Shown one piece after another: positions 1-10,828 of a stretch of DNA of 64,000 nt. The notes beneath the pieces were generated by a model. That model was not told where the DNA came from, made no database searches, and saw only the letters and a list, made by a program, of their open reading frames with translations. The DNA lies in contig CAVWEI010000005.1 of the NCBI GenBank assembly GCA_963753845.1, positions 85,226 to 149,225 of the forward strand. The letters are read 5' to 3'. Position 1 is the first letter of the stretch. Each line of letters begins with the position of its first letter. Source of the stretch: Thiosocius sp963753845 (GTDB lineage Bacteria > Pseudomonadota > Gammaproteobacteria > Chromatiales > Chromatiaceae). A program made the translations under genes and the position numbers.

Positions 1-2
1 GG

Positions 3-263
3 CTGAACGTCGCTTATCTGGCTGTGTTCGGTACGGTATTGGCGTTCGTCTGGTTTTACAAAGGCGTACACGAGCTGGGCGCGGCGCGCGCCGGGCAGTT
101 CATCAATCTGGTGCCCATCAGCGGTGTCTGCCTGGGTGCCTGGCTGCTGGGCGAGCCGGTGACCTGGTCGCTGCTGGTGGGCGGCGTGCTGGTGTTGCTG
201 GGCCTGTGGTTGACCAATCGTCGGCCGGCCGTGGCGGGCGCACGAGGCGATGCAGGTGTCTGA
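3..263 (+). CDS. EamA/DMT-family transporter, C-terminal part only
   Basis: The reading frame is open from the window edge, so the N-terminus lies upstream. The visible 86 residues hold three hydrophobic segments (about residues 4-20, 28-48 and 53-74). The stretch GQFINLVPISGVCLGAWLLG followed by an E-P pair is the usual last-repeat signature of EamA permeases (drug/metabolite exporters of the inner membrane). A short basic tail follows the last helix. The substrate cannot be told from this fragment. It converges with the minus-strand lipoprotein gene that ends 40 bp away. Confidence 0.75.
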   Translation: MNVAYLAVFGTVLAFVWFYKGVHELGAARAGQFINLVPISGVCLGAWLLGEPVTWSLLVGGVLVLLGLWLTNRRPAVAGARGDAGV

Positions 264-302
264 AACCGAAGGGGATCATGCGCTGGGATTGAATCGATAT
301 AC

Positions 303-1421
303 TCATTGGGCATAGCCGCTCAGCTCCAGGTAACCGACCCCGGTGTGACTGCCGCTCACGTCCACCGCACCTTCCCAGTACCTGACCGTCAAGGGCATCT
401 CCTGGTTGTCGAAGGCCGCCTCTACCTGCAGATCCAGGTTGAGATCGGGCGCCTGCAGGCGCCAGGCGACTGGGTAGCTCGCCCCTTGCGCCGACTGCCA
501 GTATCGGGTCGGGTTCAGGTCGACCTGGTCGAGCGAGAGGGGTATCACGCCACCATCCTTGTCGACCAGGACCCCGGCACTGAACGGTTGCGCCAATCCC
601 TGCCGGTCGCGCATGCGGTAGAACATCAGGTCGCGCCCGTCGTCGAACTGCAGTGCAAACCAGTCCCAGCCCGCCTGATCCGCGGCCAGCGCGGAGCTTG
701 ACCATTCGCGGTCGAACCACGAGTTACCTGTTACCTCGAAGCGCTCGCCACCGAAGTGGATCTCGCCGCGTGTCGGCAGACGGCTGTACGAGTAGTAATA
801 CGAGGCGTTACCCGACGCGGCTCCCTTGCGCGATAGCCCCCGGTCGCCCTGCAGCACCATCGGCCGGTTGCCGGACTGCAGCGTCAGGGTGATACCGAAG
901 TCCGTGGTAGTGGCAGCCACCTTCAGGGGGAAAAGTCCTTCCGGGCCACCGCTAATCGACCAGGGCCCCAGCCACACATGCAATGGCGGGGCTTTCCCCC
1001 CGGCAAGGCCGGCGGCGGCCCGGGCGAAACGCTCCGTGCTGTAGTGCCGGCGGTTTGCGATATCGCTCACCGCGAGATGGCCCATATAGACCTGGTTGGC
1101 GCGCCAGTCGGAGTCGGCGACCGGCTGGCCGGGTTCCAGGCCGACACGGAACAGCGTGAATTGGTAACCGAAGCGTCTGCCATCGGCACCGTACAGGTTG
1201 CCCGTGAAATACCACCACTCGGTCGCGAACCCGGGATGTGCCCCGTGGTCACGCGGGAATTCGAATGCACGTGGCTCGAGGGCGCGTTCGAATCCAGGGT
1301 CGGGTGGCGCACCCATCCGTTGATCGACACGGATCGAGTCTGCTTCCGGGTTTGCCAGGCGCTCGGGGCTGTCGCATCCGGCCGCGAACGTCACAAGGAG
1401 CAGCATGATGATGCGTAGCAT
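303..1421 (-). CDS. AttH/CrtC-like lipocalin-type lipoprotein
   Basis: A 372-residue protein starting with a lipoprotein signal (MLRIIMLLLVTFAAGC; lipobox FAAGC), so probably membrane-anchored outside the cytoplasm. Around residue 60 it has the DHGAHPGFATEWWYFTGNL motif that marks the AttH / carotenoid 1,2-hydratase-like double-lipocalin family. AttH proteins usually accompany an ABC exporter (AttEFG), and here the gene directly follows a fused FtsX permease and a LolD-like ATPase on the same strand. I chose ATG at 1421, which puts the lipobox correctly. A TTG six bases earlier would overlap the permease stop codon. The ligand is unknown. A hydratase role in carotenoid synthesis is unlikely in this context. 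Confidence 0.8.
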   Translation of the reverse strand: MLRIIMLLLVTFAAGCDSPERLANPEADSIRVDQRMGAPPDPGFERALEPRAFEFPRDHGAHPGFATEWWYFTGNLYGADGRRFGYQFTLFRVGLEPGQPVADSDWRANQVYMGHLAVSDIANRRHYSTERFARAAAGLAGGKAPPLHVWLGPWSISGGPEGLFPLKVAATTTDFGITLTLQSGNRPMVLQGDRGLSRKGAASGNASYYYSYSRLPTRGEIHFGGERFEVTGNSWFDREWSSSALAADQAGWDWFALQFDDGRDLMFYRMRDRQGLAQPFSAGVLVDKDGGVIPLSLDQVDLNPTRYWQSAQGASYPVAWRLQAPDLNLDLQVEAAFDNQEMPLTVRYWEGAVDVSGSHTGVGYLELSGYAQ

Positions 1422-1423
1422 GC

Positions 1424-3931
1424 TCAATCTTCCCTGAGCTGCGGGGCCGGGTTATGGCGCGCGGAACGCCAGGCTGGATAAAGGCTCGCCAGGAATGCCG
1501 CGCTCAGGCCGGTGAATACCGTCCAGATCAGGGGTGAGGCGCCGACGAGGAAGGGCATGCTCCAGCCGAAGGCGCGCAGCTGGATCGCAGCGGTCAACAC
1601 CCAGGCCAGCGCAAGTCCGGTCGGCAGTGCAAGCAGCGCGGCGAGCAGCCCGAGCGCTACCGATTCAATCACGATCAGTCCGCTGACCTGCGCGCGGGTA
1701 AGTCCCAGGGTACGCAGAATAGCGTACTCCTTGCGGCGTTCCAGCTGCAGCGCCATCAAGGCGCTCAGTACCCCGATGAAGGCCACCATTACCGACAGCA
1801 GGCGCAGTACCTCGGTGATACGGAAGGTGCGCTCGAACACCGCCATCGACTCGTCGTAGATCTCGCGCGCGGCGGTGAAGACCAACTCGTATTCGCCGGA
1901 GAAGCGATCGCTCGCAGCGCCGAGCAGTGCCAAGGCATCACCATTTTCAGCAAACAGGGCGAGGGTGTCGGTGTGTTGGTCGTGCCAGTGATCCCGGTAG
2001 TGTCGCTGATCGATGAATACGCGCCCGTGCTCACTGGCAAAGTCGCGGAACACCGCGGCGATGCGAAATGCCAGTTCGCCGCCGGCCGTGGGCAGTGTCA
2101 GGGTGTCGCCGGGCGAGAGATCGAGCCGGTGCGCCAGTGGTTCGGAGATCAGCAGTTCGCCGAGTTCGAATTCCACCCAGGGGTCGATACTTCCCGTGGC
2201 GATGAACTGGAAACCCGCGCGCGACGGCGCGGCCAACTGTGCGGCGACCAGGATGATGCGGTTGTCGTCTGTCTGCAGTTCGCGCTTGCGGTAGCTGCTG
2301 TAGGCACCGACCTGCCACAGGAGGGGTGCCTGCGCCGCGACCCTGTCGGGGAGGGTCGCGCCGTCCTCAAACCCCTCTGCTGCGATGTAGAGGTCAGCGC
2401 TCAACACATCCTGCAGCCAGTCACTGACTGCACCGCGCATACTGTCGACCATCACCGCGACGCCGACGCTCGCGGCCAGTGCGACCATCAGTGCGGCCGC
2501 CGCGGTGCTCAGGCGCGAGAGGTGGCGGTCGAGGTCGCGGACCGCGATCTGCCAGATGCCCCGCAGCGGTATCCGGGTCAGCAGACGGTACGCCAGCTGG
2601 AGCGCGAATGGCGTGACAAGCGCGGCGCCCAGCAGCAGGATGAACAGGCCGGCAAATCCGGGCACCACCCCTCCTGGGAGGATCCTGACAACCAGGAACC
2701 CGGTGAATATCAGCAGGGCACCGAGCGCGGCCAGCAACGGCAGCTGGTTGCGCGCGGTCTCTTCCAAGGCAGCGCGCGACAGGGTCGTCAATGCGGGTGT
2801 GGCGGCCGCCTGCCGTGCCGGCAGCCAGGCGGCGACCAATGTGCCCCCCAGACCCAGGGTCCAGGCCTTGATCAGCGAGCGCCAACTCAGGGTCATTGCA
2901 TCGGCCGTGACCTCGTAATACAGCTCGCTGACCGTGGCGGCGACGATCTGCGTCAGGCCCTGGCCGAGCCAGACCCCTGCCAGGGTACCGAGAACCGTAC
3001 CCACGATGCCGAGCATCAGGGCCTCTATCAGTACGAGTCTGGCCAGTTCCTCCCGGCGAACCCCGAGGGCCCGCAAACGGCCGATCAGGTTGCGTCGTTG
3101 CACGATCGAAAAACTGATCGCATTGAAGATCAGGAACATCCCGACCATCAGGGCCAGCAGGCTCATGGCGGTAAGGTTGAGTTCGAATGCAGCCGACAGG
3201 CCCGCGGAATTGCGATTTTGCTGAGCGATGTCCAGCAATCTCGTGGACCCGGGCAGGCGCTCCTCCAGCCAGGGCCTGCTGTGCTCGTCCAGGATGACGT
3301 CGATATGACTGAGGCCACCCTGCAGGCCGGTAATCGCCTGCGCGGTCGCGATGTCGACGACGATCAGGTTGCGGCTGGCGAGGCTGGTGTCATCGCTGAC
3401 CGCCAGGACCTGCAGCGGATATGGCCTGCCCTGATAGGTCAGCGCCAGCGCGCTGCCGGGAGCCACCCCGAGAGCCTCGGCGGCCGATGCGCTGAGCGCG
3501 GCCGCATCGGGCCGTGACAGCCATTCGCCAACCGAGGCCTCGCCCTGGATCAGGCCCGGTAGCCGCTCACGAAAGGGACCCTCGGCGAACAGATCGAGGC
3601 CGATCAGTTGCAGACGGCCCTTGTGGCCGGCAATGCGCACCCGGGCGCTGATGACAGGTGCGATTGGAGGATGTCCGGGTGTGGTGGCCAGCCGGGCATA
3701 CAGCTCGTCCGGGACCTCGCCGCCGGCGCCGACGACGCGATGGGTGGCCGCACCCTGCAGCTGCCGGGAAGACAAGGCGAACGAGGCCTCGGCGGCACCA
3801 TTGGCCAGATCGACTGCGAGCACCACGGCCACGCCCATCACGATCCCGGTCAGCGCCAGCAGGGTCTGCCAGCGATGGCGCAGCTGATAGCGCAGGCCCG
3901 CGCGCAGCAACAAGGGCGAGACGACTTGCAT
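1424..3931 (-). CDS. FtsX/MacB-type ABC transporter permease, fused double unit
   Basis: An 835-residue inner-membrane permease. After an N-terminal helix and a periplasmic MacB-like domain there is a first FtsX block (about residues 250-380, with FNAISFSIVQRRNLIGRLRA), a central pair of helices, a second periplasmic domain, and a terminal FtsX block (about 690-830, with ERRKEYAILRTLGLTRAQV). This tandem layout matches a fusion of the AttF and AttG permeases. It lies 2 bp downstream of the ATPase gene stop and 2 bp upstream of the AttH-like gene, so the three form one transcription unit. It probably couples ATP hydrolysis to lipoprotein or lipid handling in the envelope. The cargo is not known. 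Confidence 0.87.
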   Translation of the reverse strand: MQVVSPLLLRAGLRYQLRHRWQTLLALTGIVMGVAVVLAVDLANGAAEASFALSSRQLQGAATHRVVGAGGEVPDELYARLATTPGHPPIAPVISARVRIAGHKGRLQLIGLDLFAEGPFRERLPGLIQGEASVGEWLSRPDAAALSASAAEALGVAPGSALALTYQGRPYPLQVLAVSDDTSLASRNLIVVDIATAQAITGLQGGLSHIDVILDEHSRPWLEERLPGSTRLLDIAQQNRNSAGLSAAFELNLTAMSLLALMVGMFLIFNAISFSIVQRRNLIGRLRALGVRREELARLVLIEALMLGIVGTVLGTLAGVWLGQGLTQIVAATVSELYYEVTADAMTLSWRSLIKAWTLGLGGTLVAAWLPARQAAATPALTTLSRAALEETARNQLPLLAALGALLIFTGFLVVRILPGGVVPGFAGLFILLLGAALVTPFALQLAYRLLTRIPLRGIWQIAVRDLDRHLSRLSTAAAALMVALAASVGVAVMVDSMRGAVSDWLQDVLSADLYIAAEGFEDGATLPDRVAAQAPLLWQVGAYSSYRKRELQTDDNRIILVAAQLAAPSRAGFQFIATGSIDPWVEFELGELLISEPLAHRLDLSPGDTLTLPTAGGELAFRIAAVFRDFASEHGRVFIDQRHYRDHWHDQHTDTLALFAENGDALALLGAASDRFSGEYELVFTAAREIYDESMAVFERTFRITEVLRLLSVMVAFIGVLSALMALQLERRKEYAILRTLGLTRAQVSGLIVIESVALGLLAALLALPTGLALAWVLTAAIQLRAFGWSMPFLVGASPLIWTVFTGLSAAFLASLYPAWRSARHNPAPQLRED

Positions 3932-3933
3932 CC

Positions 3934-4602
<669 letters not shown>

Positions 4603-4945
4603 TTTTCGGGCCGGGTCTCGATTTCGGTGCAGGGGTTCGTTGTCGGCAGATAGGGTTTGCCTGAGATACACGCCGGAGTTCTATCCCGGCCAGACTTGAA
4701 AGGCAACGGCAGACCACCCGGCGTCTGGGTCAAATGCGAAGAATTCTTCGATCTTGTGTTTCGGCTTCTTCATCGGATCGCGGAGATCAGCGCTAATCGG
4801 CGGAGTTTAGCCCTGTTGGGCGAATTCAGGCATTACCAGGCCAGTGCCAGATGAGCACCCGATTAAACCCTACGTTTGCCGTATTGAAATCTTCCCCCTG
4901 GGCCTCACAATACCTTAGCAAAATACTTGGTAATCAGGTGCCACA
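4603..4945. other. Divergent intergenic region, ABC unit / suf operon
   Basis: About 340 bp with no convincing gene. The right 60 bp carries the probable sufB promoter and IscR-like site listed separately. Positions 4603-4671 could be translated as an N-terminal extension of the ATPase. No hairpin terminator was recognised. Confidence 0.6.
4884..4934 (+). promoter_or_regulatory. Putative suf promoter with IscR type 1-like site
   Basis: A sigma70-like promoter can be read as TTGAAA (4884-4889), a 16-bp spacer and CACAAT (4906-4911). The 25 bp at 4910-4934 overlap the -10 box and match the E. coli IscR type 1 consensus at 18 of 25 positions by hand alignment (ATACCT left edge, AAAATA centre, TTGG right side). 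It shares 16 of 25 positions with the better site in front of iscR in this window. This suggests repression of suf by the [2Fe-2S] form of IscR. The match is weaker than at iscR, so binding is inferred. Confidence 0.45.
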
Positions 4946-6391
<1,446 letters not shown>

Positions 6392-6405
6392 ACGGGAGTA
6401 TCAAG

Positions 6406-7164
6406 ATGAAATTGTCGATCAGTAATCTCAAGGTGGAAGTGGAAGGCAAGGAGATCCTCAAAGGTCTCGACCTGGAGGTGGGGCCGGGCGAGGTACACGC
6501 CATCATGGGCCCGAACGGCTCGGGCAAGAGTACCCTGGCTCATGTCCTGGCGGGGCGTGCCGGCTACGAGGTGACGGCTGGCGAGGTAACCATCGACGGC
6601 GAGAGCCTTGTCGGGCTGGAGCCGGAAGAGCGCGCCAGCCGCGGCATCTTTCTGGCCTTTCAGTACCCGGTCGAACTGCCGGGCGTGAACAACACCCACT
6701 TTCTGAAAGAGGCACTCAATGCGCAGCGCAAGGCGCGTGGCGAACCCGAGCTGGACTCTGTGGCCTTCCTGAAACTGATCCGTGAAAAACTGGCGATGGT
6801 CTCGATGAAGCCCGAGCTCCTCAAGCGCCCGGTCAATGCAGGCTTTTCCGGTGGCGAAAAGAAACGCAACGAGATCCTGCAGATGGCCCTGCTGGAGCCG
6901 AAGTTGGCGATCCTGGACGAGACCGATTCGGGCCTCGACATCGATGCCCTGAAAACGGTCTCCGACGGGGTGAACGCACTGCGAAGCCCGGAGCGTTCGG
7001 TCATCCTGGTGACCCATTACCAGCGCCTGCTGGATTACATAGAACCGGATTTCGTCCACGTGCTGGCCGATGGGCGCATCGTGCGCTCCGGCGACAAGCA
7101 ACTGGCAAAGGAGCTCGAGAAAAAGGGCTATGGCTGGTTGACCGGCAAGGATGAGGCGGCATGA
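6406..7164 (+). CDS. sufC: Fe-S cluster assembly ATPase SufC
   Basis: A 252-residue ABC-type ATPase of the SufBC2D scaffold. Walker A GPNGSGKST is at residues 35-43. The signature is the SufC-typical FSGGEKKRNEI, and Walker B continues into LAILDETDSGLDIDAL, both characteristic of SufC rather than of importer ATPases. A VTHYQRLLDYI segment holds the switch histidine. The stop codon overlaps the sufD start (ATGA), pointing to coupled translation. Confidence 0.97.
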   Translation: MKLSISNLKVEVEGKEILKGLDLEVGPGEVHAIMGPNGSGKSTLAHVLAGRAGYEVTAGEVTIDGESLVGLEPEERASRGIFLAFQYPVELPGVNNTHFLKEALNAQRKARGEPELDSVAFLKLIREKLAMVSMKPELLKRPVNAGFSGGEKKRNEILQMALLEPKLAILDETDSGLDIDALKTVSDGVNALRSPERSVILVTHYQRLLDYIEPDFVHVLADGRIVRSGDKQLAKELEKKGYGWLTGKDEAA

Positions 7165-8519
7165 GTGCTACAGAATCCACAGGTACCGATCTCACGCGGT
7201 TGTTGCAACAGGGCCGGCGGTCGCAGGCCGACTGGCTGACGCCGATCCGCGAGCGCGGCGCACAAGGCGTGGCCCGCATGCCGCTGCCCACGCGAAAGGA
7301 CGAGGCCTGGCGTTATACACCGCTGGGTTTTCTCGACGAGAACGATTTCCGGCCTTCGACCGCCGGCGCACCCGATGCCCTGCAGTTATCGGATATAGCG
7401 GGACTGTTGCTGACCGGGTTCGAGGGCGATCGGCTGGTGTTCGTCAACGGACACCTGGCGCCCGGCCTCTGTGCCTTGAGCGGTGAGCCGGACGGGGTCG
7501 AGGTATCGGCGCTGGCCGGCGGTCTGGGCGAGGTGTCGCAGGAACTGCGCGGCCATCTGGGCCGTATCGCCGAGGAGCGGCATGTCTTTTCGGCCCTCAA
7601 CGCGGCCCTGATGTCGGACGGTGCCGTGATTCGCGTGCCGCCCGGCGTGTTGCGTGACAGGCCGATCGAGATCCTGCATATCTCTGTCGGCTCGCAGGCG
7701 CCCGGACTCAGTCACCCGCATCACCTGATCGTGCTGGAGAAAGATGCACGCGCCGAGATCATCGAGCGCTACTGCAGTCTCGGTGACAATGCCCATTTCA
7801 ACAATGTGACCATCGAGGTCGCACTTGGGGCCGGCAGCGAACTGGCACATGCGCGCTCGCAGGAGGAAGGCCCGAATGCCAGGCATCTGAGCGATCTGCA
7901 GGTGCGCCTGGGCGAGCGCAGCCGCTACCGCCTGGTCCTGGCCGCACTTGGTGGTGCATGGTCCCGCAGCGATGTGCGCGTGACCTTCGAAGGCGAAGGG
8001 GCGAATGCCGAACTCGATGGCCTGATGCTGGCCGGCGACAAACAGCTGAACGATGTGCACCTGGACATCCGCCACGAGGTCCCGAACTGCAGCAGTCGCG
8101 AGACCTTCAAAGGGATACTCGACGGCAGGGGCCGGGTGGTGTTCGACGGTCGCATCCTGGTTGCCCGTGATGCGCAGAAGACCGACGCCCGGCTGTCGAA
8201 CGACAACCTGATGCTTTCGCGGTCGGCCGAGGTCGATACCAAGCCGCAGCTAGAGATCTTTGCCGACGACGTTCAGTGCAGTCATGGGACCACGGTCGGC
8301 GAGCTCGACGGCGACATGCTGTTCTACCTGCGCTCACGCGGGATACCCCAGGTGCAGGCGACCCGGATCCTCTGCCAGGGCTTTGCACAGGAGGTCCTTG
8401 ACCGATTCGACAACCCCGCTTTGCGGGAGCGTGCAAGCGAGCAATTGGCGGCGCGCCTGATGCAAAAGGGTGTGAATCCGCCAGACGAGGGAGGAACAGG
8501 CAGTGGCAGCACCAGATAG
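7161..8519 (+). CDS. sufD: Fe-S cluster assembly protein SufD
   Basis: A 452-residue SufD, the SufB paralogue that completes the SufBC2D scaffold and helps iron entry. Family signs are the N-terminal KDEAWRYTPLGFL segment, the central beta-helix with NNVTIEVALGAGSELAHAR, and the C-terminal block KPQLEIFADDVQCSHGTTVG followed by FYLRSRGI. It starts inside the sufC stop codon and its end overlaps the next gene by 17 bp if the GTG start of that gene is used. Confidence 0.95.
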   Translation: MSATESTGTDLTRLLQQGRRSQADWLTPIRERGAQGVARMPLPTRKDEAWRYTPLGFLDENDFRPSTAGAPDALQLSDIAGLLLTGFEGDRLVFVNGHLAPGLCALSGEPDGVEVSALAGGLGEVSQELRGHLGRIAEERHVFSALNAALMSDGAVIRVPPGVLRDRPIEILHISVGSQAPGLSHPHHLIVLEKDARAEIIERYCSLGDNAHFNNVTIEVALGAGSELAHARSQEEGPNARHLSDLQVRLGERSRYRLVLAALGGAWSRSDVRVTFEGEGANAELDGLMLAGDKQLNDVHLDIRHEVPNCSSRETFKGILDGRGRVVFDGRILVARDAQKTDARLSNDNLMLSRSAEVDTKPQLEIFADDVQCSHGTTVGELDGDMLFYLRSRGIPQVQATRILCQGFAQEVLDRFDNPALRERASEQLAARLMQKGVNPPDEGGTGSGSTR

Positions 8520-8853
8520 TACGAGCGAACGCGCAATGGAGACTCACGAAGACGAATTGCTGGATCGGATCGTGGCAGCGATACGCACGGTTTACGACCC
8601 GGAGATCTCGACCAATATCTACGATCTTGGCCTGATATATGCGGTCGACATGGTCGGCGAGCACGACATTGCGATCAGGATGACCCTGACCGCACCCGGC
8701 TGCCCGGTGGCGGGCATCCTGCCCGGACAGGTCGAGCGTGCCGTAGAATCCGTTGACGGTGTGGACCGCTGCCATGTCGAGCTGGTCTGGGATCCGCCCT
8801 GGACCAAAGACAGGATGAGCGACGAGGCGAAGCTGGAACTGGGCATGCTCTGA
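8503..8853 (+). CDS. DUF59/MIP18-family SUF-associated protein (SufT-like)
   Basis: A 116-residue single-domain DUF59 protein with YDPEISTNIYDLGLIY and TAPGCPVAGILP, the two hallmark motifs of the PaaD/MIP18/SufT group. Such proteins support maturation of Fe-S proteins and are often encoded inside suf operons. GTG at 8503 is preceded by a strong GAGGGAGG about 8 bases away and overlaps the sufD end. An ATG at 8536 is the alternative. It acts in the cytosol, and its exact role in this organism is not established. Confidence 0.85.
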   Translation: MAAPDSTSERAMETHEDELLDRIVAAIRTVYDPEISTNIYDLGLIYAVDMVGEHDIAIRMTLTAPGCPVAGILPGQVERAVESVDGVDRCHVELVWDPPWTKDRMSDEAKLELGML

Positions 8854-8887
8854 ATCTGTCTTAGCTTGCAAACGAGGAGTTATTGAA

Positions 8888-9214
8888 ATGGCAATCGAAC
8901 TTACACAGGCTGCGGCGCAACACGTCGCCCGGGAGATCGCCACGCGTGGCAAAGGCGAGGGTCTCCGCATAGGCACCAAAAAGAGCGGCTGCACGGGCTT
9001 TGCCTATGTGACCGACTATGCCGACGAGATCGGCGCCGATGATCACGTCTACGAGAGCTTCGGGGTCAAGGTCGTGGTAGATGACAAGGCGCTGTCTCAG
9101 CTCGACGGCATGGTCATCGACTTCGTCAGAACCAACCTGCTGAACCAGGGCTTCGAGTTCCGCAACCCGAACATCAAGGACACCTGTGGCTGCGGCGAGT
9201 CTTTCAGCGTTTGA
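8888..9214 (+). CDS. sufA: A-type Fe-S carrier SufA/ErpA-like
   Basis: A 108-residue HesB/IscA-family carrier with the three ligand cysteines C35, C100 and C102 (SGCTGFAYV and CGCGESFSV). A GAGGAG ribosome site lies about 10 bases before ATG 8888. Its place in the suf operon argues for SufA, taking clusters from SufBCD to apoproteins. It is distinct from the IscA encoded at 24.4 kb. Confidence 0.88.
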   Translation: MAIELTQAAAQHVAREIATRGKGEGLRIGTKKSGCTGFAYVTDYADEIGADDHVYESFGVKVVVDDKALSQLDGMVIDFVRTNLLNQGFEFRNPNIKDTCGCGESFSV

Positions 9215-9218
9215 ACCT

Positions 9219-9656
9219 ATGTTGACGCCCGAAGAGGTCATTGAGAATTTCGAGTTCCTGGACGACTGGGAGGCACGCTATGCCTACCTGGTCGAACTCG
9301 GCGAGGCATTGCCGGCACTCGATGACGCCCTGCGCACTGAGGAAAACCGGGTAAAGGGCTGCATGAGCCAGGTCTGGGTGTGCCCTGTAATAGACCCCGC
9401 CGACCCATCGCGTCTGAACTTTGTCGGCGACTGCGACACCGCGATCATCAAGGGCGTGCTGGCCTTGCTGATCGAGCTGATGTCCGGTCATACGCCCGAC
9501 GAGATCGAGGCGCTGGACCTCGACCACCTTTTCGATGAACTCAAACTCGCCGAGCATCTCAGCCCCAACCGGCATTTCGGCATCTACTCGGTGGTGGAGC
9601 TGATGAAGGCACAGGCCAAGGTGGCCAGACCGCAGACCCGCGCCGTACTCTCCTGA
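9219..9656 (+). CDS. sufE: Cysteine desulfurase activator SufE
   Basis: A 145-residue SufE with the signature around its persulfide-accepting cysteine (RVKGCMSQVW), which takes sulfur from a SufS-type desulfurase and passes it to SufB. ATG at 9219, four bases after the sufA stop, gives the standard MLTPEEVIENFE start. A frame open further upstream would run through the end of sufA. No sufS lies beside it. The only cysteine desulfurase in the window is IscS at 22.3 kb. Confidence 0.93.
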   Translation: MLTPEEVIENFEFLDDWEARYAYLVELGEALPALDDALRTEENRVKGCMSQVWVCPVIDPADPSRLNFVGDCDTAIIKGVLALLIELMSGHTPDEIEALDLDHLFDELKLAEHLSPNRHFGIYSVVELMKAQAKVARPQTRAVLS

Positions 9657-9679
9657 TCGGCCTGGGCCCTGCGCCGGCA

Positions 9680-9693
9680 TGACATCCATGTCA
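9680..9693. promoter_or_regulatory. Short inverted repeat upstream of methyltransferase gene
   Basis: The sequence TGACATCCATGTCA is a perfect 6-bp inverted repeat with a 2-bp centre, placed 72-85 bp ahead of the likely methyltransferase start. Its size suits a dimeric repressor, but no regulator gene is adjacent. Confidence 0.25.
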
Positions 9694-9764
9694 GGTCTGC
9701 CGTAGCATCTGGTCTGCTGACAAAACCGGTGCGTACCGCACCGCTGCCTGTGAGGCCTATTTCC

Positions 9765-10814
9765 GTGCTCGAAGAAGTCAAACACTACTATGGCAAGGTA
9801 CTCAAGACCTCTGCCGATCTACAGACCAACGCCTGCTGCACCGGTGAGGCCATGCCCGGGCACATCGGCAAGGTGCTGGGCGAGCTGGTGCCCGAGGTGG
9901 TGCAGCGTTACTACGGCTGCGGCCTGGTGGTGCCCGCCGAGCTCGAGGGTCTGAGGGTGCTGGATCTGGGTTGCGGGGCCGGGCGTGATGTCTACCTGCT
10001 GTCGCGGCTGGTCGGCGAACAGGGCAGCGTGGTTGGTGTCGACATGACCCGTGAGCAACTGGACGTGGCAGAGTCCCACGTCGACGAACATGCCCGGCGT
10101 TTCGGCTATCAGGGCTCAAACGTCACCTTCATCCAGGGCGAGCTGGAACGACTGGACCAACTCGGGCTGGAACCCGGGAGCTTCGACCTGATCGTATCGA
10201 ACTGCGTGATCAATCTGTGCGAGGCCAAGGACAAGGTGCTGCACGACGCCTGGCAGTTGCTCAAGCCGGGTGGCGAGATGTATTTCTCCGACGTGTACGC
10301 CGATCGCAGGGTGCCGGTGTCTGTGGCACGGCATCCGATCCTGTACAGCGAATGTCTCGGTGGCGCCCTGTACTGGAATGACCTGATTGGCCTGTCCAAG
10401 GGGGCGGGCTTTGCCGACCCCAGGCTGGTGTCGGACAGCCCGATCAGCATCGACAACCCCGAGCTTGCCAAACTGGTCGGGGATATCCGTTTCTTCTCCG
10501 CCACCTATCGGCTGTTCAAGCTCGACGGCCTGGAGCCTTCCTGCGAGGACTACGGTCAGGCGGTCATCTACAAGGGCAGCCTCGAAGGACACCCCGCCTC
10601 CATGGAGCTGGACAAACATCATCTGTTCGAAACGGGTCGCGTCGCACCGGTGTGCGGAAACACCTGGCGGATGCTGCACGAGACGCGTTTTCGGCCACAT
10701 TTCGAATTCGTCGGCGACATGGAAACCCATTTCGGTATCTTTGCCGGCTGTGGGACGGCGCTGCCGTTCGACACCGGGGCGGGTGCTGCAACGCCCTCGA
10801 CCTCCTGCTGCTGA
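9765..10814 (+). CDS. ArsM-like SAM-dependent methyltransferase
   Basis: A 349-residue (from GTG 9765) class I methyltransferase with the SAM motif LDLGCGAGRDVYLLSRLVG and the NACC and VSNCVINL cysteine positions typical of proteobacterial proteins annotated as arsenite S-adenosylmethyltransferase. It ends with a CGTALPF segment and a terminal SCC, a possible metal(loid)-binding tail. GTG 9765 has a GAGG 9 bases upstream; GTG 9729 or 9750 are alternatives. It follows sufE by about 110 bp in the same direction. Arsenite methylation is inferred from family resemblance; the other ars genes are absent here. Confidence 0.72.
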   Translation: MLEEVKHYYGKVLKTSADLQTNACCTGEAMPGHIGKVLGELVPEVVQRYYGCGLVVPAELEGLRVLDLGCGAGRDVYLLSRLVGEQGSVVGVDMTREQLDVAESHVDEHARRFGYQGSNVTFIQGELERLDQLGLEPGSFDLIVSNCVINLCEAKDKVLHDAWQLLKPGGEMYFSDVYADRRVPVSVARHPILYSECLGGALYWNDLIGLSKGAGFADPRLVSDSPISIDNPELAKLVGDIRFFSATYRLFKLDGLEPSCEDYGQAVIYKGSLEGHPASMELDKHHLFETGRVAPVCGNTWRMLHETRFRPHFEFVGDMETHFGIFAGCGTALPFDTGAGAATPSTSCC

Positions 10815-10828
10815 CCGGATCTGGAGCG

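Noticed and set aside
1973..3517. A 514-codon plus-strand open frame
   Set aside because: It lies antisense to the FtsX permease, has a Gln/Gly/Arg-biased composition and no family motif. It is a mirror frame of a GC-rich gene.
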